In this document: in pieces, positions 51,641 to 59,503 of the stretch
How the letters are laid out: the number at the start of each line of letters is the position of its first letter
Numbering within the stretch: the stretch's first letter is position 1
Source: Opitutaceae bacterium
GTDB taxonomy: Bacteria; Verrucomicrobiota; Verrucomicrobiia; Opitutales; Opitutaceae
DNA length: 64,000 nucleotides
Reading direction: 5' to 3'
Assembly (NCBI GenBank): GCA_005792355.1
Contig: SXSC01000367.1
Coordinates: 1 to 64,000 of the forward strand
Translations under genes and position numbers: made by a program
The notes under the pieces: generated by a model
Told to the model about the DNA's origin: nothing
The model's input: the letters and a program-made list of their open reading frames with translations, nothing else
Databases searched by the model: none

Positions 51641-53113
51641 ATGAACACGCACGAACGCCTCCGCATTTTGGTCACCGGCGCCACCGGTTACATCGGCGGA
51701 CGCCTCGTCCCGCGGCTCCTGGCGAAGGGCCATGCGGTGCGCTGCGTCGCGCGCAACCCCAGCCGACTTGCGGGCCACCCGTGGCCCGGCGTGGAAATAG
51801 TGCCGGGCAATCTCGGCGACGCTGCGGCCGCCGCGCTCGCGCTCAAGGACATCGACGTGGCGTACTATCTCGTTCACTCCATGGCGGCCGGCCACGCCTT
51901 CCGGGAGCGGGATCGCCTCATGGCGCAGGCGTTCGGCGAGGCGGCCGCGCGAGCCGGGGTTCGCCGCATCATCTATCTCGGCGGTCTCGGCGACCCCGCC
52001 CACGTGCAGAGCAGGCATCTCGTCTCTCGCCAGGAGGTCGGAAGCTGCCTCGCGGCCGGCGGCGTGCCGGTGGTTGAATTCCGGGCGGCCGTGATCGTGG
52101 GCTCCGGCAGTGCAAGTTTTGAAATGATCCGGCATCTCACGGAGCATCTGCCGGTGATGATCACTCCCACCTGGGTCAACACCCGCTGCCAGCCGATCGG
52201 CATCCGGTCGGTGTTGAAGTATCTGATCGAGGCGCTCGATCATCCCGAGGCACTGGGCATCTATGAAATCGGCGGTCAGGATGTCCTCACCTATCGTGAG
52301 ATGATGCTCCACTATGCCCGCCTGCGTGGCTTGCATCGCGTCATCCTCTCGTTGCCTGTGCCCCTGCCACAGCTCAGCAGCCTCTGGGTCGCAATCGTGA
52401 CGCCGATTCCCTCGAGCATCGCCCGCCCTCTCGTGGAGAGTCTGCGCACCGAGGTCGTGGTGCGGGACGACCGCGCCCTGCGCACCTTCAGCGTGAAGCC
52501 CACCGGCTACGATGAAGCCGTGCGGCTCGCCCTCGCCCGGCTGGCGGCCGACGACATTGAAACCACCTGGGCTTCGAGCCTTTCCAGCCTCGCCCAGGAT
52601 CAGCCGGAAGCCGACGTCCTGCGCTCCTTCGAGGGCATGCTCCTCGACAGCCGGCGCCGGCGGGTGCGGGCTTCGCCCGAAAAAGTCTTCGAAGCGATCT
52701 GTTCACTCGGAGGAGACGAAGGTTGGCCGGCGGGAAATATTCTCTGGCAGTTGCGCGGCCTGATGGACCGGTTGGTCGGCGGCACCGGCATGCGGCGCGG
52801 ACGCCGGCGACCGCGGGAACTGATTGTGGGCGACCCCGTGGACTTCTGGCGCGTGGAGGCTCTCGAAGCCCCGCGGCTGCTCCGGCTCCGGGCCGAAATG
52901 AAACTCCCCGGCCGGGCGTGGTTGCAGTTCGAGGTCCAGGCCGACGCCGAGGGCGCCCGCGTCGAACAGACGGCCTTCTTTGAGCCCGACGGCGTACCCG
53001 GCTATCTCTACTGGTACGCGGTGCTGCCGCTCCATCGCTTTGTCTTCCCCGGCTTGGTCGACGCGCTGAAAAGTGCGGCTGAGAAAAGCGAACGGGCGGC
53101 AGTCGTGGCGTGA
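51641..53113 (+). CDS. NAD(P)-binding NmrA-like protein with C-terminal DUF2867-like domain
   Basis: A 490-residue two-domain protein. The N-terminal part (about 1-310) is an extended SDR: LRILVTGATGYIGGRLVPRL is the TGxxGxxG nucleotide-binding loop, followed by VRCVARNPSRL, VAYYLVHSM and RRIIYLGGLGD. The C-terminal part (about 335-480) shows VRASPEKVFEAICSLGGDEGW and GRRRPRELIVGDPVDFWRVE, then PGRAWLQFEVQ, a DUF2867-like, START/SRPBCC-type fold. This fusion is known in many bacteria under SDR/DUF2867 names; the substrate is unknown. The ATG at 51641 is chosen. It is transcribed divergently from the Gfo/Idh/MocA gene and convergently with the sulfatase gene. Confidence 0.88.
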   Translation: MNTHERLRILVTGATGYIGGRLVPRLLAKGHAVRCVARNPSRLAGHPWPGVEIVPGNLGDAAAAALALKDIDVAYYLVHSMAAGHAFRERDRLMAQAFGEAAARAGVRRIIYLGGLGDPAHVQSRHLVSRQEVGSCLAAGGVPVVEFRAAVIVGSGSASFEMIRHLTEHLPVMITPTWVNTRCQPIGIRSVLKYLIEALDHPEALGIYEIGGQDVLTYREMMLHYARLRGLHRVILSLPVPLPQLSSLWVAIVTPIPSSIARPLVESLRTEVVVRDDRALRTFSVKPTGYDEAVRLALARLAADDIETTWASSLSSLAQDQPEADVLRSFEGMLLDSRRRRVRASPEKVFEAICSLGGDEGWPAGNILWQLRGLMDRLVGGTGMRRGRRRPRELIVGDPVDFWRVEALEAPRLLRLRAEMKLPGRAWLQFEVQADAEGARVEQTAFFEPDGVPGYLYWYAVLPLHRFVFPGLVDALKSAAEKSERAAVVA

Positions 53114-53150
53114 AGGCCGGCCATCTGCGGTCGTTCTGAATCGACCCGCC

Positions 53151-54614
53151 TCACTCGTACGTCCACTTGTGGATCCACGGATCCTTCGTCGCCGCCTGGA
53201 AGGTCTTCAGTTTCTCGATCAGCTCCTGTTTCACCGCCAGCTGCGCCGGGGCGTCGGCGAGGTTGACCACCTCGTCAGGATCGCCCGCCAAGTCGTAGAG
53301 TTCGAATTCCGGCCGGTGCATGAATCGCGCGATCGGACGGCGCGCGTAGACCGTCGCCCCGCTCTTCCGCACCCCCACCCACGTGGGCGACTGGACGAGA
53401 TCGAGGGCGAAAGGAAACTGCAGCCCGTGCGCCAGGTTGTGGATCAGTTTGTACCGCCGCGTCCGCACGCTGCGCATCGGATAGTACATCGTGATTTCGT
53501 GAGACGTATGCGACCCGTACACCTCGTCCCAGCCGGCCAGGGGCGCACCATCGAGCCCGGCGCGAAATGATCGCCCGTCGAAATCCTCCGCCAGCACCGG
53601 CGCACCCGCAAATTCGAGCAAGGTCGGCGCCAGATCCACCCAGGTCACCATCGCCGCCTGCACACCGCCAGGCCGCTGCCGGCCCGGCGCCCGCACGATG
53701 CACGGCAGTCGCGTGCCTGGATCGTAGAGCGTCGTCTTGGCCCCCGGGAAGGCGACGCCGTTGTCCGCAAGGTACACGATGAGCGTGCGCTCGTACTGCC
53801 CCGCTTCCTTGAGTAATTGCACGAGCCGCCCCACGCCTTGGTCGAGCCGCGACACCGCCTGGTAGTACTCCGCCAATTCCGCGCGGCACTCGGGAGTGTC
53901 CGGCAGAAAGGGCGGCACGAGCACGTCGGCCGGGTGGTATTTCACCGGCCGCACGCCCGGATAGCCGGCCGCCCGGTTGCCGAAGGGATTCGGCGCGGGG
54001 TAGGTGTCGAACGACGGCCGGCCGTTCGGCAGCACGAGGTTGCCCCGGTGCGGATCATCGACCGCGAAATAAAGAAAGAACGGTCGCGCATCCTTTGCCG
54101 CAATGACGCCACGCGTCTGCTCCGCCATCTCGACCGGGCTGCGTCCGAGGCTCGCGGGATCGTTGGCCGCGCCGCCGGACAGCACGGCTTGAAACGCATA
54201 GGCCGACTCGGGCGCCACGTGAAATTTTCCGATGCGCGCGGTGCGATAACCGGCCTCGGCCAGCCGTACCGGCAGTCCCTTCACCGTCGCGAAGGACTGG
54301 AAGTGATGCATGTCATGCTGCAGGCCATACATGCCGTTGCGGTGGTTGTGCTGGCCGCTGAGGATCACCGACCGCGACGGGCTGCAGCTCGCCGTCGTGC
54401 AGAAGGCGTGGGTGAAACGCGTGCCATCGGCCGCGAGCGCGTCGAGGTGCGGCGTCTTGATCACGGGGTTGCCATAGCAGCCGAGCGCGTCCGTGCCATG
54501 GTCGTCCGCGACGATGAGCACGATGTTCGGCCGCGGCGCCGCGGCGGACTCCGCCGCACCAAGCCCGCCGCCGCCGAAACTGAGCAGCGTCAGGGAAACC
54601 AGGAGGTATCTCAT
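53151..54614 (-). CDS. Secreted sulfatase, N-sulfoglucosamine sulfohydrolase-like
   Basis: A 487-residue sulfatase. A signal peptide (to about residue 20) precedes the catalytic domain. IVLIVADDHG gives the metal-binding Asp37 and Asp38, and CSPSR (77-81) is the formylglycine site with Cys77, so an FGE-type or radical-SAM maturase is required. NGMYGLQHDMHHFQSF and FFLYFAVDDPHRG match the human SGSH family closely, pointing to N-linked sulfate removal from glucosamine, and LIVYLADNGVAFPGAKTTLY completes the metal site. The ATG at 54614 begins the signal peptide, with AGGAGG just before it as a strong ribosome-binding site? (GGAGGTATCTC reads on the plus strand, so it does not count.) It follows a 3-hydroxyisobutyrate-dehydrogenase-like gene by 83 bases on the same strand. 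Confidence 0.92.
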   Translation of the reverse strand: MRYLLVSLTLLSFGGGGLGAAESAAAPRPNIVLIVADDHGTDALGCYGNPVIKTPHLDALAADGTRFTHAFCTTASCSPSRSVILSGQHNHRNGMYGLQHDMHHFQSFATVKGLPVRLAEAGYRTARIGKFHVAPESAYAFQAVLSGGAANDPASLGRSPVEMAEQTRGVIAAKDARPFFLYFAVDDPHRGNLVLPNGRPSFDTYPAPNPFGNRAAGYPGVRPVKYHPADVLVPPFLPDTPECRAELAEYYQAVSRLDQGVGRLVQLLKEAGQYERTLIVYLADNGVAFPGAKTTLYDPGTRLPCIVRAPGRQRPGGVQAAMVTWVDLAPTLLEFAGAPVLAEDFDGRSFRAGLDGAPLAGWDEVYGSHTSHEITMYYPMRSVRTRRYKLIHNLAHGLQFPFALDLVQSPTWVGVRKSGATVYARRPIARFMHRPEFELYDLAGDPDEVVNLADAPAQLAVKQELIEKLKTFQAATKDPWIHKWTYE

Positions 54615-54697
54615 GCCGGAGGATTAACCGCGCGGACGAGAAAGGAAACCGCGAAACATTCCGACTGGCGACCGGACCAAAATCTCGCGTTTCTTTC

Positions 54698-55585
54698 CTA
54701 CGGCTTCACGCGCAACGGCTCGATCACGGCGGACATGTCCTGCGCCCCGCAGCCCGCCGCGATCGCACGCTCGAACGTCGCCAGCGCCGCGACCGCCGTG
54801 GCGAGGTGCAGCGAGCGGGCGCCCGCCTCCTTGATCGCGTATCCAATATCCTTGGCCATGAGACTCAGGTGGAAATTCGGCGTGTAGTCCGGCGTGGTCA
54901 TCCGGACCGACAGGGTCTTCACGAGCGGACTGCCGGGCGCGCCGGTCGTCAGGACTTCAAGCGCTTTGGCCCGATCGAGCCCCCCCCGTTCCATCAACAC
55001 GATCGCCTCGGCGAGCACGGCGACCTGCACCCCACAGACGAAATTGTTGATCAACTTGACGAGCGCCCCGCTCCCGACCGGGCCCAGCAACGTGATGCTC
55101 CGGCTCATCGCGGCCAGAACCGGCCGGACCGGTTCGAGCGCTTCCGCCGCGCCGCCCACCAGAAAATTGAGTTCGCCCGCGGCGGCCTGCAGCCGGCTGC
55201 CCGTGACCGGAGCATCGATGAACTCGCACCCACGCGCCGCCGCGGCTGCGGCGAGTTCGTGCACCCAGCCCACCGTGAGTGTGCTCGACTCGATGCACAC
55301 GGTGCCGCGCGCGGCGCCAGCCAGGGCGCCGCTCTCGCCCAACCAAAGATTCCGCGACGCCACGTCGTCCGCGACCATGCAGAGGATGACATTCGCCCCG
55401 GTCGCCGCGTCACGCGGCGTGGCGGCGACGCGGGCGCCGGTCGCGGCCAGGGGCGCGGCTTTCGCCGGGTCGCGGTTGTAGACGGTCAGCGGAAACCCGG
55501 CTGAGAGCAGGCGACGTGCCATGCCGGAGCCCATGAGGCCGAGACCGAGGAGAGTGACGCGCGTTTGCGCTGGGGAAGAATTCAT
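54698..55585 (-). CDS. NAD(P)-dependent beta-hydroxyacid dehydrogenase (3-hydroxyisobutyrate dehydrogenase family)
   Basis: A 295-residue oxidoreductase of the beta-hydroxyacid dehydrogenase family. Features are VTLLGLGLMGSGMARRLLSA (dinucleotide loop), IDAPVTGSRLQAAAGELNF with the substrate-binding DAPVTGS motif, and GALVKLINNFVCGVQVAVLAEA with the catalytic Lys and its Asn partner. The C-terminal part (TPDYTPNFHLSLMAKDIGYA) is the all-helical dimerisation domain. The exact substrate (3-hydroxyisobutyrate, tartronate semialdehyde, glyoxylate or succinic semialdehyde) cannot be assigned. The ATG at 55585 starts right before the loop. It lies upstream of the sulfatase gene and is probably co-transcribed with it. 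Confidence 0.92.
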   Translation of the reverse strand: MNSSPAQTRVTLLGLGLMGSGMARRLLSAGFPLTVYNRDPAKAAPLAATGARVAATPRDAATGANVILCMVADDVASRNLWLGESGALAGAARGTVCIESSTLTVGWVHELAAAAAARGCEFIDAPVTGSRLQAAAGELNFLVGGAAEALEPVRPVLAAMSRSITLLGPVGSGALVKLINNFVCGVQVAVLAEAIVLMERGGLDRAKALEVLTTGAPGSPLVKTLSVRMTTPDYTPNFHLSLMAKDIGYAIKEAGARSLHLATAVAALATFERAIAAGCGAQDMSAVIEPLRVKP

Positions 55586-55919
55586 CGGGTTTAGTTCTCT
55601 GGTCTAACTACTCGAGCGCCGAGACCAACACGTTTGTCGCAACGCCCGGAAGATATTTTCAACGCAGCCCGCGCGAACCCTGCCGAGCGGTCACATTGAA
55701 CCGTGTTCGAGCAATGGCGAAAACCATGCGATGAGTTTTCAACCGGTCATCGCCCGCCGCGCGGAGCGGAGCTGGCCGGGATGCGCTGGCGGTCGGAGCC
55801 CGCACCATTTTCCACGCCGTGTAGGAATTGCCGTGGTCAACGTCGATTCGGCAATGCTGCGTCAGCGTCGCGAAGGTGCACCCCCGAGTCGTCGCCGGAC
55901 CGTTTGGCGCCGTAGGATC

Positions 55920-55976
55920 GGCGGTTGCCCAACCGCCGCCACGCTGCTGTCACCCTGGGCGCTTGGGCAAGCGCCC
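55920..55976. repeat. Two adjacent hairpins, REP-like
   Basis: GGCGGTTG/CAACCGCC (55920-55937) and GGGCGCTT/AAGCGCCC (55957-55976) are perfect 8-bp stems 19 bases apart. No second copy of this pair was found in the window. Confidence 0.6.
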
Positions 55977-56151
55977 CCCTTCGACCCGCACACCGACTCG
56001 CGGCGTCAACTCGAACTCGGAGATGCACCCGCGTCGCGGCGCCGGCGGCGAGTTCGACCGCCGCATCGGGCCGGCGAGGTTGTCGTCGTGATAACGCCAG
56101 CCCGTAAGAATCTCTCCTCAATCGCCACTGGCATAATCCGCCCACAAAAAA

Positions 56152-56174
56152 GCCGGACAGGGGAACCGTCCGGC
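56152..56174 (-). terminator. Rho-independent terminator of the Ig-like surface gene
   Basis: GCCGGAC (56152-56158) and GTCCGGC (56168-56174) form a 7-bp stem. On the minus strand six T residues follow (complement of 56146-56151). It lies 25 bases after the stop of the gene at 56200-59151. Confidence 0.85.
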
Positions 56175-56199
56175 CGCTGGATCGTCAAGGCCCTCAGGC

Positions 56200-59151
56200 T
56201 TACGGCGCGGACGGCCCGGAGAAAGGCCCACCGTGGCTGTTGTTGAAGGCGTCCATCCAGTTTTTCACGTATGTCTTGTACGAGCTCGACGTGGAGTTCT
56301 TCAGGGCAAATTCGCCCCACGCGATGAAGGCAAACGTCAGCGGCTGGCTGCGATTGATCAGGCGCCCGCTCACATAATTGTATTCCGAGGCGAGAAGTTG
56401 CAGCGCCAGTTGATCCGAACCCGACATTACTGATACGGCATTCGGCATCGTCATCCCGTAAAACGGCGAGAGATACAGCGTGCTGATGGTATTGGTGTAC
56501 GCCGTCAGATTCGTTTTCGTCTCTTGCGTGCCACCGGTCTTCCCAGCGATCGCCTTTGACAGATTATTTTTCCAATAACCGTGCGAATAACCGTCACCCA
56601 CCATTCCTTGAAGCGCGCACATGTTCAGCCCGAGACCAATATCGCGCACACTCTGAGTTCCGGTTGAAGCGGACGTCACGACCACCGTGCGCTCGACTGA
56701 ATCGGTGGGGGTAAGACCGGCGGGCTCTTGGACGTCGATTACATAAGAACCGGCGCCAACCGCCGTGAACGAATAGGCTCCTGCGCTCGAAGTGACGGCC
56801 GTTCTCGACGGCTGGCCAGTCTGGATCAACTTGACCGTGATACCAGCGAGCAACGGCTCGTCGGTCCCGCGCAGCGCATTGAAGGGGCTCATGTCCAAAA
56901 ACACGATACCACTAATCGTCACCGACACATTCGTCGCCGACGTCACCGTGAGTATCCCGGGCAAGTAGGAGATCGTGTAATTCGCCGCCGTGCCGCCGCT
57001 GACCGTGATGGAATAGGTTCCGACCGGGCTCGCCGCTGTCGCATTGATTACAAAAGCAAGTCCCGTGACTACCGTCGAAAGATCACCATTGACCAGGCCT
57101 GTCATCGAAGCGGTCGGGTTCGGGTTGGCCTCCCCTTGCACTTTGGTCCTGTCGTCAGCTTTAACCGTCAACAGGGCCTTGGTGATGGTGAAAGTACCGG
57201 AATTGAAGGTAATCATGTAATTCGGATTCGCGGCAGAGGTTAGTGTGCCCTGGTTGATCGCGTAACCGCCCGGGACGACGTTCTGACCAGCCACACGAGC
57301 GAGCCCACCACTGAGAATGTCATTAAGCACCAACGGTGTGTTGACACTGACCGTGTAGGTCAGCGCCGGATCGCTCCCACCGTAGACTTTGGTTTTGTTC
57401 TCCGCCGTCACCGTGATCGGCTTCGGCGTGATCGTCAGCGCGCCATTTACAAAGATGAAACTGTAGTTGACCGCCTTCAGCGTGCCGATCCTCGGCACGA
57501 TCGCGTAGCCTCCCACCGGGGTTGCCTGGGCATCGCTGCTAGTCACCGCCGCGGCTCCGAGGATTTCGGCGGCTTCGCCAGAGAACTGGCCGGTAACCAC
57601 TGCTGTGAAAGTGGGATTCGCCGCGCCATAGACCCTCGACGCGTTCTGGGCCGTCACCGTCAACGGACGCTTGATCACCGTCAGCGTCGCCGCCGGGCTG
57701 GCCGTCATGGAGGCAAGACTGGCACCGACCTTGCAGCGGAACTTGTCGCCGCTCATCGGCAAAACGGTACGCGCGATCGAGAGGGTGGCGGTGCTCGTGC
57801 CGGAGTAGGTACCGTCGTTGCTCAACGCCACCCAAATTGAACCCGCGCCCGCCGCCTGCCGCTCCCACTGGTAAGCCAAGCCCGGTTTAACCCCACCTGT
57901 CGCCGCGACGCTGAAGGTCGCACCCAGGAAAGCGTCTTTCGTGACATCCACCGGCGCCGTCACGCGGTTGACCCAAAACGTGGCCGTAGCCGGCGTGCTG
58001 GTCGCGTACTTGTTTCTGGCCGTCACCCGCAGGGTGTACTGGCCGCTGACCGGTGCGAAGAAATTTAGCAGTGACGTGGCCGAGGCCGAGGCCGTACCGA
58101 GGCCGACCGGTGAGCTGACTGTCAACGCCTGGGGTGCGGCCGAGCCAGGCAGAAGCAGTTCCGCGGCAAAGCTCTTGATGGTCGTTCCAGCCGCGGTGGT
58201 CCCCGCAAAATTGTTCGCGACTTCCAACGTCGGCGTGCCCACGAACCACGTGTAGTCCGGGTCGCCGGACGGTATCGTGATCACCACTACGGGAGGGACC
58301 GCGGGCACCGTGACGGTGAACGCATGGGCCGTGGTGGCGGTTCCGCTTCCATTGGTGGCAGCCGCCGTCAGGGAGTAAGTTCCCGGACCGGGCACCGACA
58401 TCGATCCGGTGACAGATACTGCCGCGGTATTGAGCCCATCTACGGTTGCCACGGTCACTGGACTTCCGTTGCTCAGATTCGCCGCGACGCTGGAAATCGG
58501 GCTCGGATTCGTGCCGCCGGCGGTGGCCGTAAAACTAAAGGGAATCGAGGCGGGAAAAGTCGCGCCCGCCGCCAACGCGATCGTCTCCCCGCTGGCAGGA
58601 GTCGTGATGACCACGGTCGGCGCAGGAGAAGCGGTGGAGCGATCACTTACCGTGGCATTGAGGAAAGTTCCTAAATTTTCGATGGTGCCGCCGGGGTTCG
58701 GAGAAAATCCATTGGCCAGAATCTTATAGCCATATTCGCCAGCGACGGTGTTCGCGGGTATCGTCACGGTCACGCTAATCGTCTGCACTTGGTTCGGAGC
58801 GGTGAAAACGGGATTGGCCGGCGACACGGACACGTAGCTGAGCGCGGTCGCCGGAATGGCCCCAGCGGGCAAGGTAGGCACACCAGCGACAGAGCTAATC
58901 GAAATCGAAAAAGTCACCGGGACCGACGACCCCGCAACCACGTTGACCGGAGCCTGAACCGTGAAGGTTGTCGTGTGGCTAAAGGGGAAAAGTCCCGAAA
59001 CCGACTGGATCGAAGGGGCGTAATTACCCCGCACCAGAGGCACCGGATCTCCGGCGCGGACGAGTGACGCGCCGCCAAGGACCAAACCCAGCACGCTGCA
59101 CAAAAGGAATGCCTTCGAAGACTGAAAGGCGAGGGAGCAAATTGTTTTCAT
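56200..59151 (-). CDS. Large secreted protein with Ig-like, MBG and SdrD/CNA-B-like domains
   Basis: A 983-residue surface or secreted protein. The signal peptide ends near LVRAG (about residue 34). Beta-sandwich, Ig-like regions fill about 40-490. Three MBG-type repeats follow (about 490-740), each beginning LTVTAQNASRVYGAANPTF, ITVTAENKTKVYGGSDPAL or LTVKADDRTKVQGEANPNP. An SdrD/CNA-B-like module follows (VSGIVFLDMSPFNAL-type start, VTSSAGAYSFTAVGAGSYVI). The C-terminal about 130 residues contain GYSHGYWKNNLSKAIAGKTG, a YSHGYWKN motif seen in secreted proteins of environmental bacteria. The ATG at 59151 begins the signal peptide. It is divergent from the giant repeat protein, with a palindrome pair between. 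Adhesion or surface-layer function is inferred. No sorting signal was recognised. Confidence 0.85.
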   Translation of the reverse strand: MKTICSLAFQSSKAFLLCSVLGLVLGGASLVRAGDPVPLVRGNYAPSIQSVSGLFPFSHTTTFTVQAPVNVVAGSSVPVTFSISISSVAGVPTLPAGAIPATALSYVSVSPANPVFTAPNQVQTISVTVTIPANTVAGEYGYKILANGFSPNPGGTIENLGTFLNATVSDRSTASPAPTVVITTPASGETIALAAGATFPASIPFSFTATAGGTNPSPISSVAANLSNGSPVTVATVDGLNTAAVSVTGSMSVPGPGTYSLTAAATNGSGTATTAHAFTVTVPAVPPVVVITIPSGDPDYTWFVGTPTLEVANNFAGTTAAGTTIKSFAAELLLPGSAAPQALTVSSPVGLGTASASATSLLNFFAPVSGQYTLRVTARNKYATSTPATATFWVNRVTAPVDVTKDAFLGATFSVAATGGVKPGLAYQWERQAAGAGSIWVALSNDGTYSGTSTATLSIARTVLPMSGDKFRCKVGASLASMTASPAATLTVIKRPLTVTAQNASRVYGAANPTFTAVVTGQFSGEAAEILGAAAVTSSDAQATPVGGYAIVPRIGTLKAVNYSFIFVNGALTITPKPITVTAENKTKVYGGSDPALTYTVSVNTPLVLNDILSGGLARVAGQNVVPGGYAINQGTLTSAANPNYMITFNSGTFTITKALLTVKADDRTKVQGEANPNPTASMTGLVNGDLSTVVTGLAFVINATAASPVGTYSITVSGGTAANYTISYLPGILTVTSATNVSVTISGIVFLDMSPFNALRGTDEPLLAGITVKLIQTGQPSRTAVTSSAGAYSFTAVGAGSYVIDVQEPAGLTPTDSVERTVVVTSASTGTQSVRDIGLGLNMCALQGMVGDGYSHGYWKNNLSKAIAGKTGGTQETKTNLTAYTNTISTLYLSPFYGMTMPNAVSVMSGSDQLALQLLASEYNYVSGRLINRSQPLTFAFIAWGEFALKNSTSSSYKTYVKNWMDAFNNSHGGPFSGPSAP

Positions 59152-59503
59152 CTCAGGGGGATTTATTAACCGGCAAGTGGTGGAAAACGGTTCAGAAAGA
59201 GAAATTTTTCGGGGACATTCAGCAATGCAGGTGATCATCCTCATTAGTCTAGGGTAAAAAGCTCGCTAAGCGTTTCCCACCGGGCCACTACGTAGTCCGA
59301 AATCCCTCGACTACGTAGTCTCTGTCGTCGGCCCGAAAAACCGCCAAATCGGTCGCAACGGGCTCTGTACGCCCAGTAACCGCCGCACAAACTCAGGCCT
59401 TCGCGCCTGCCTTCGCCTCTCCGGAAAAACTAGGGTCTACCCCCTAAAGATCCTGTTGACCTTTTCCGAAAAATGCCGATGGTGCACGAGTCCGACAAAC
59501 GTC
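59152..59503. promoter_or_regulatory. Divergent promoter region between two surface-protein genes
   Basis: 352 bases without a gene. Besides the ACTACGTAGT pair (59287-59320), it contains TAGGG/CCCTA (59431-59446) near the plus-strand gene and a further CTAGGGT at 59249 on the other side. These are candidate regulator sites. No convincing -35/-10 pair was assigned. Confidence 0.5.
59287..59320. promoter_or_regulatory. Twin ACTACGTAGT palindromes
   Basis: ACTACGTAGTC (59287-59297) and GACTACGTAGTC (59309-59320) are perfect palindromes whose centres lie 23 bases apart, about two helical turns. This arrangement fits a dimeric or tetrameric regulator, for example of the LuxR/NarL type, but the protein is unknown. 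Confidence 0.55.

Larger units (their letters stand above)
55586..56199. other. Gene-free region with twin hairpins
   Basis: 614 bases with no supported gene; an Arg-rich plus-strand frame from 55731 is rejected. The recognisable parts are two adjacent hairpins (55920-55976) and the terminator of the Ig-like gene (56152-56174). The promoter of the dehydrogenase gene should be near 55600-55650. Confidence 0.6.

Noticed and set aside
54600-54613. GGAGG ahead of the sulfatase start as a ribosome-binding site
   Set aside because: The GGAGG reads on the plus strand inside the coding region of the minus-strand gene, so it is not upstream of the start codon.
55731-56246. Plus-strand reading frame of 171 codons
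   Set aside because: Arg-rich shadow-type composition; it runs through hairpins and the terminator of the Ig-like gene.
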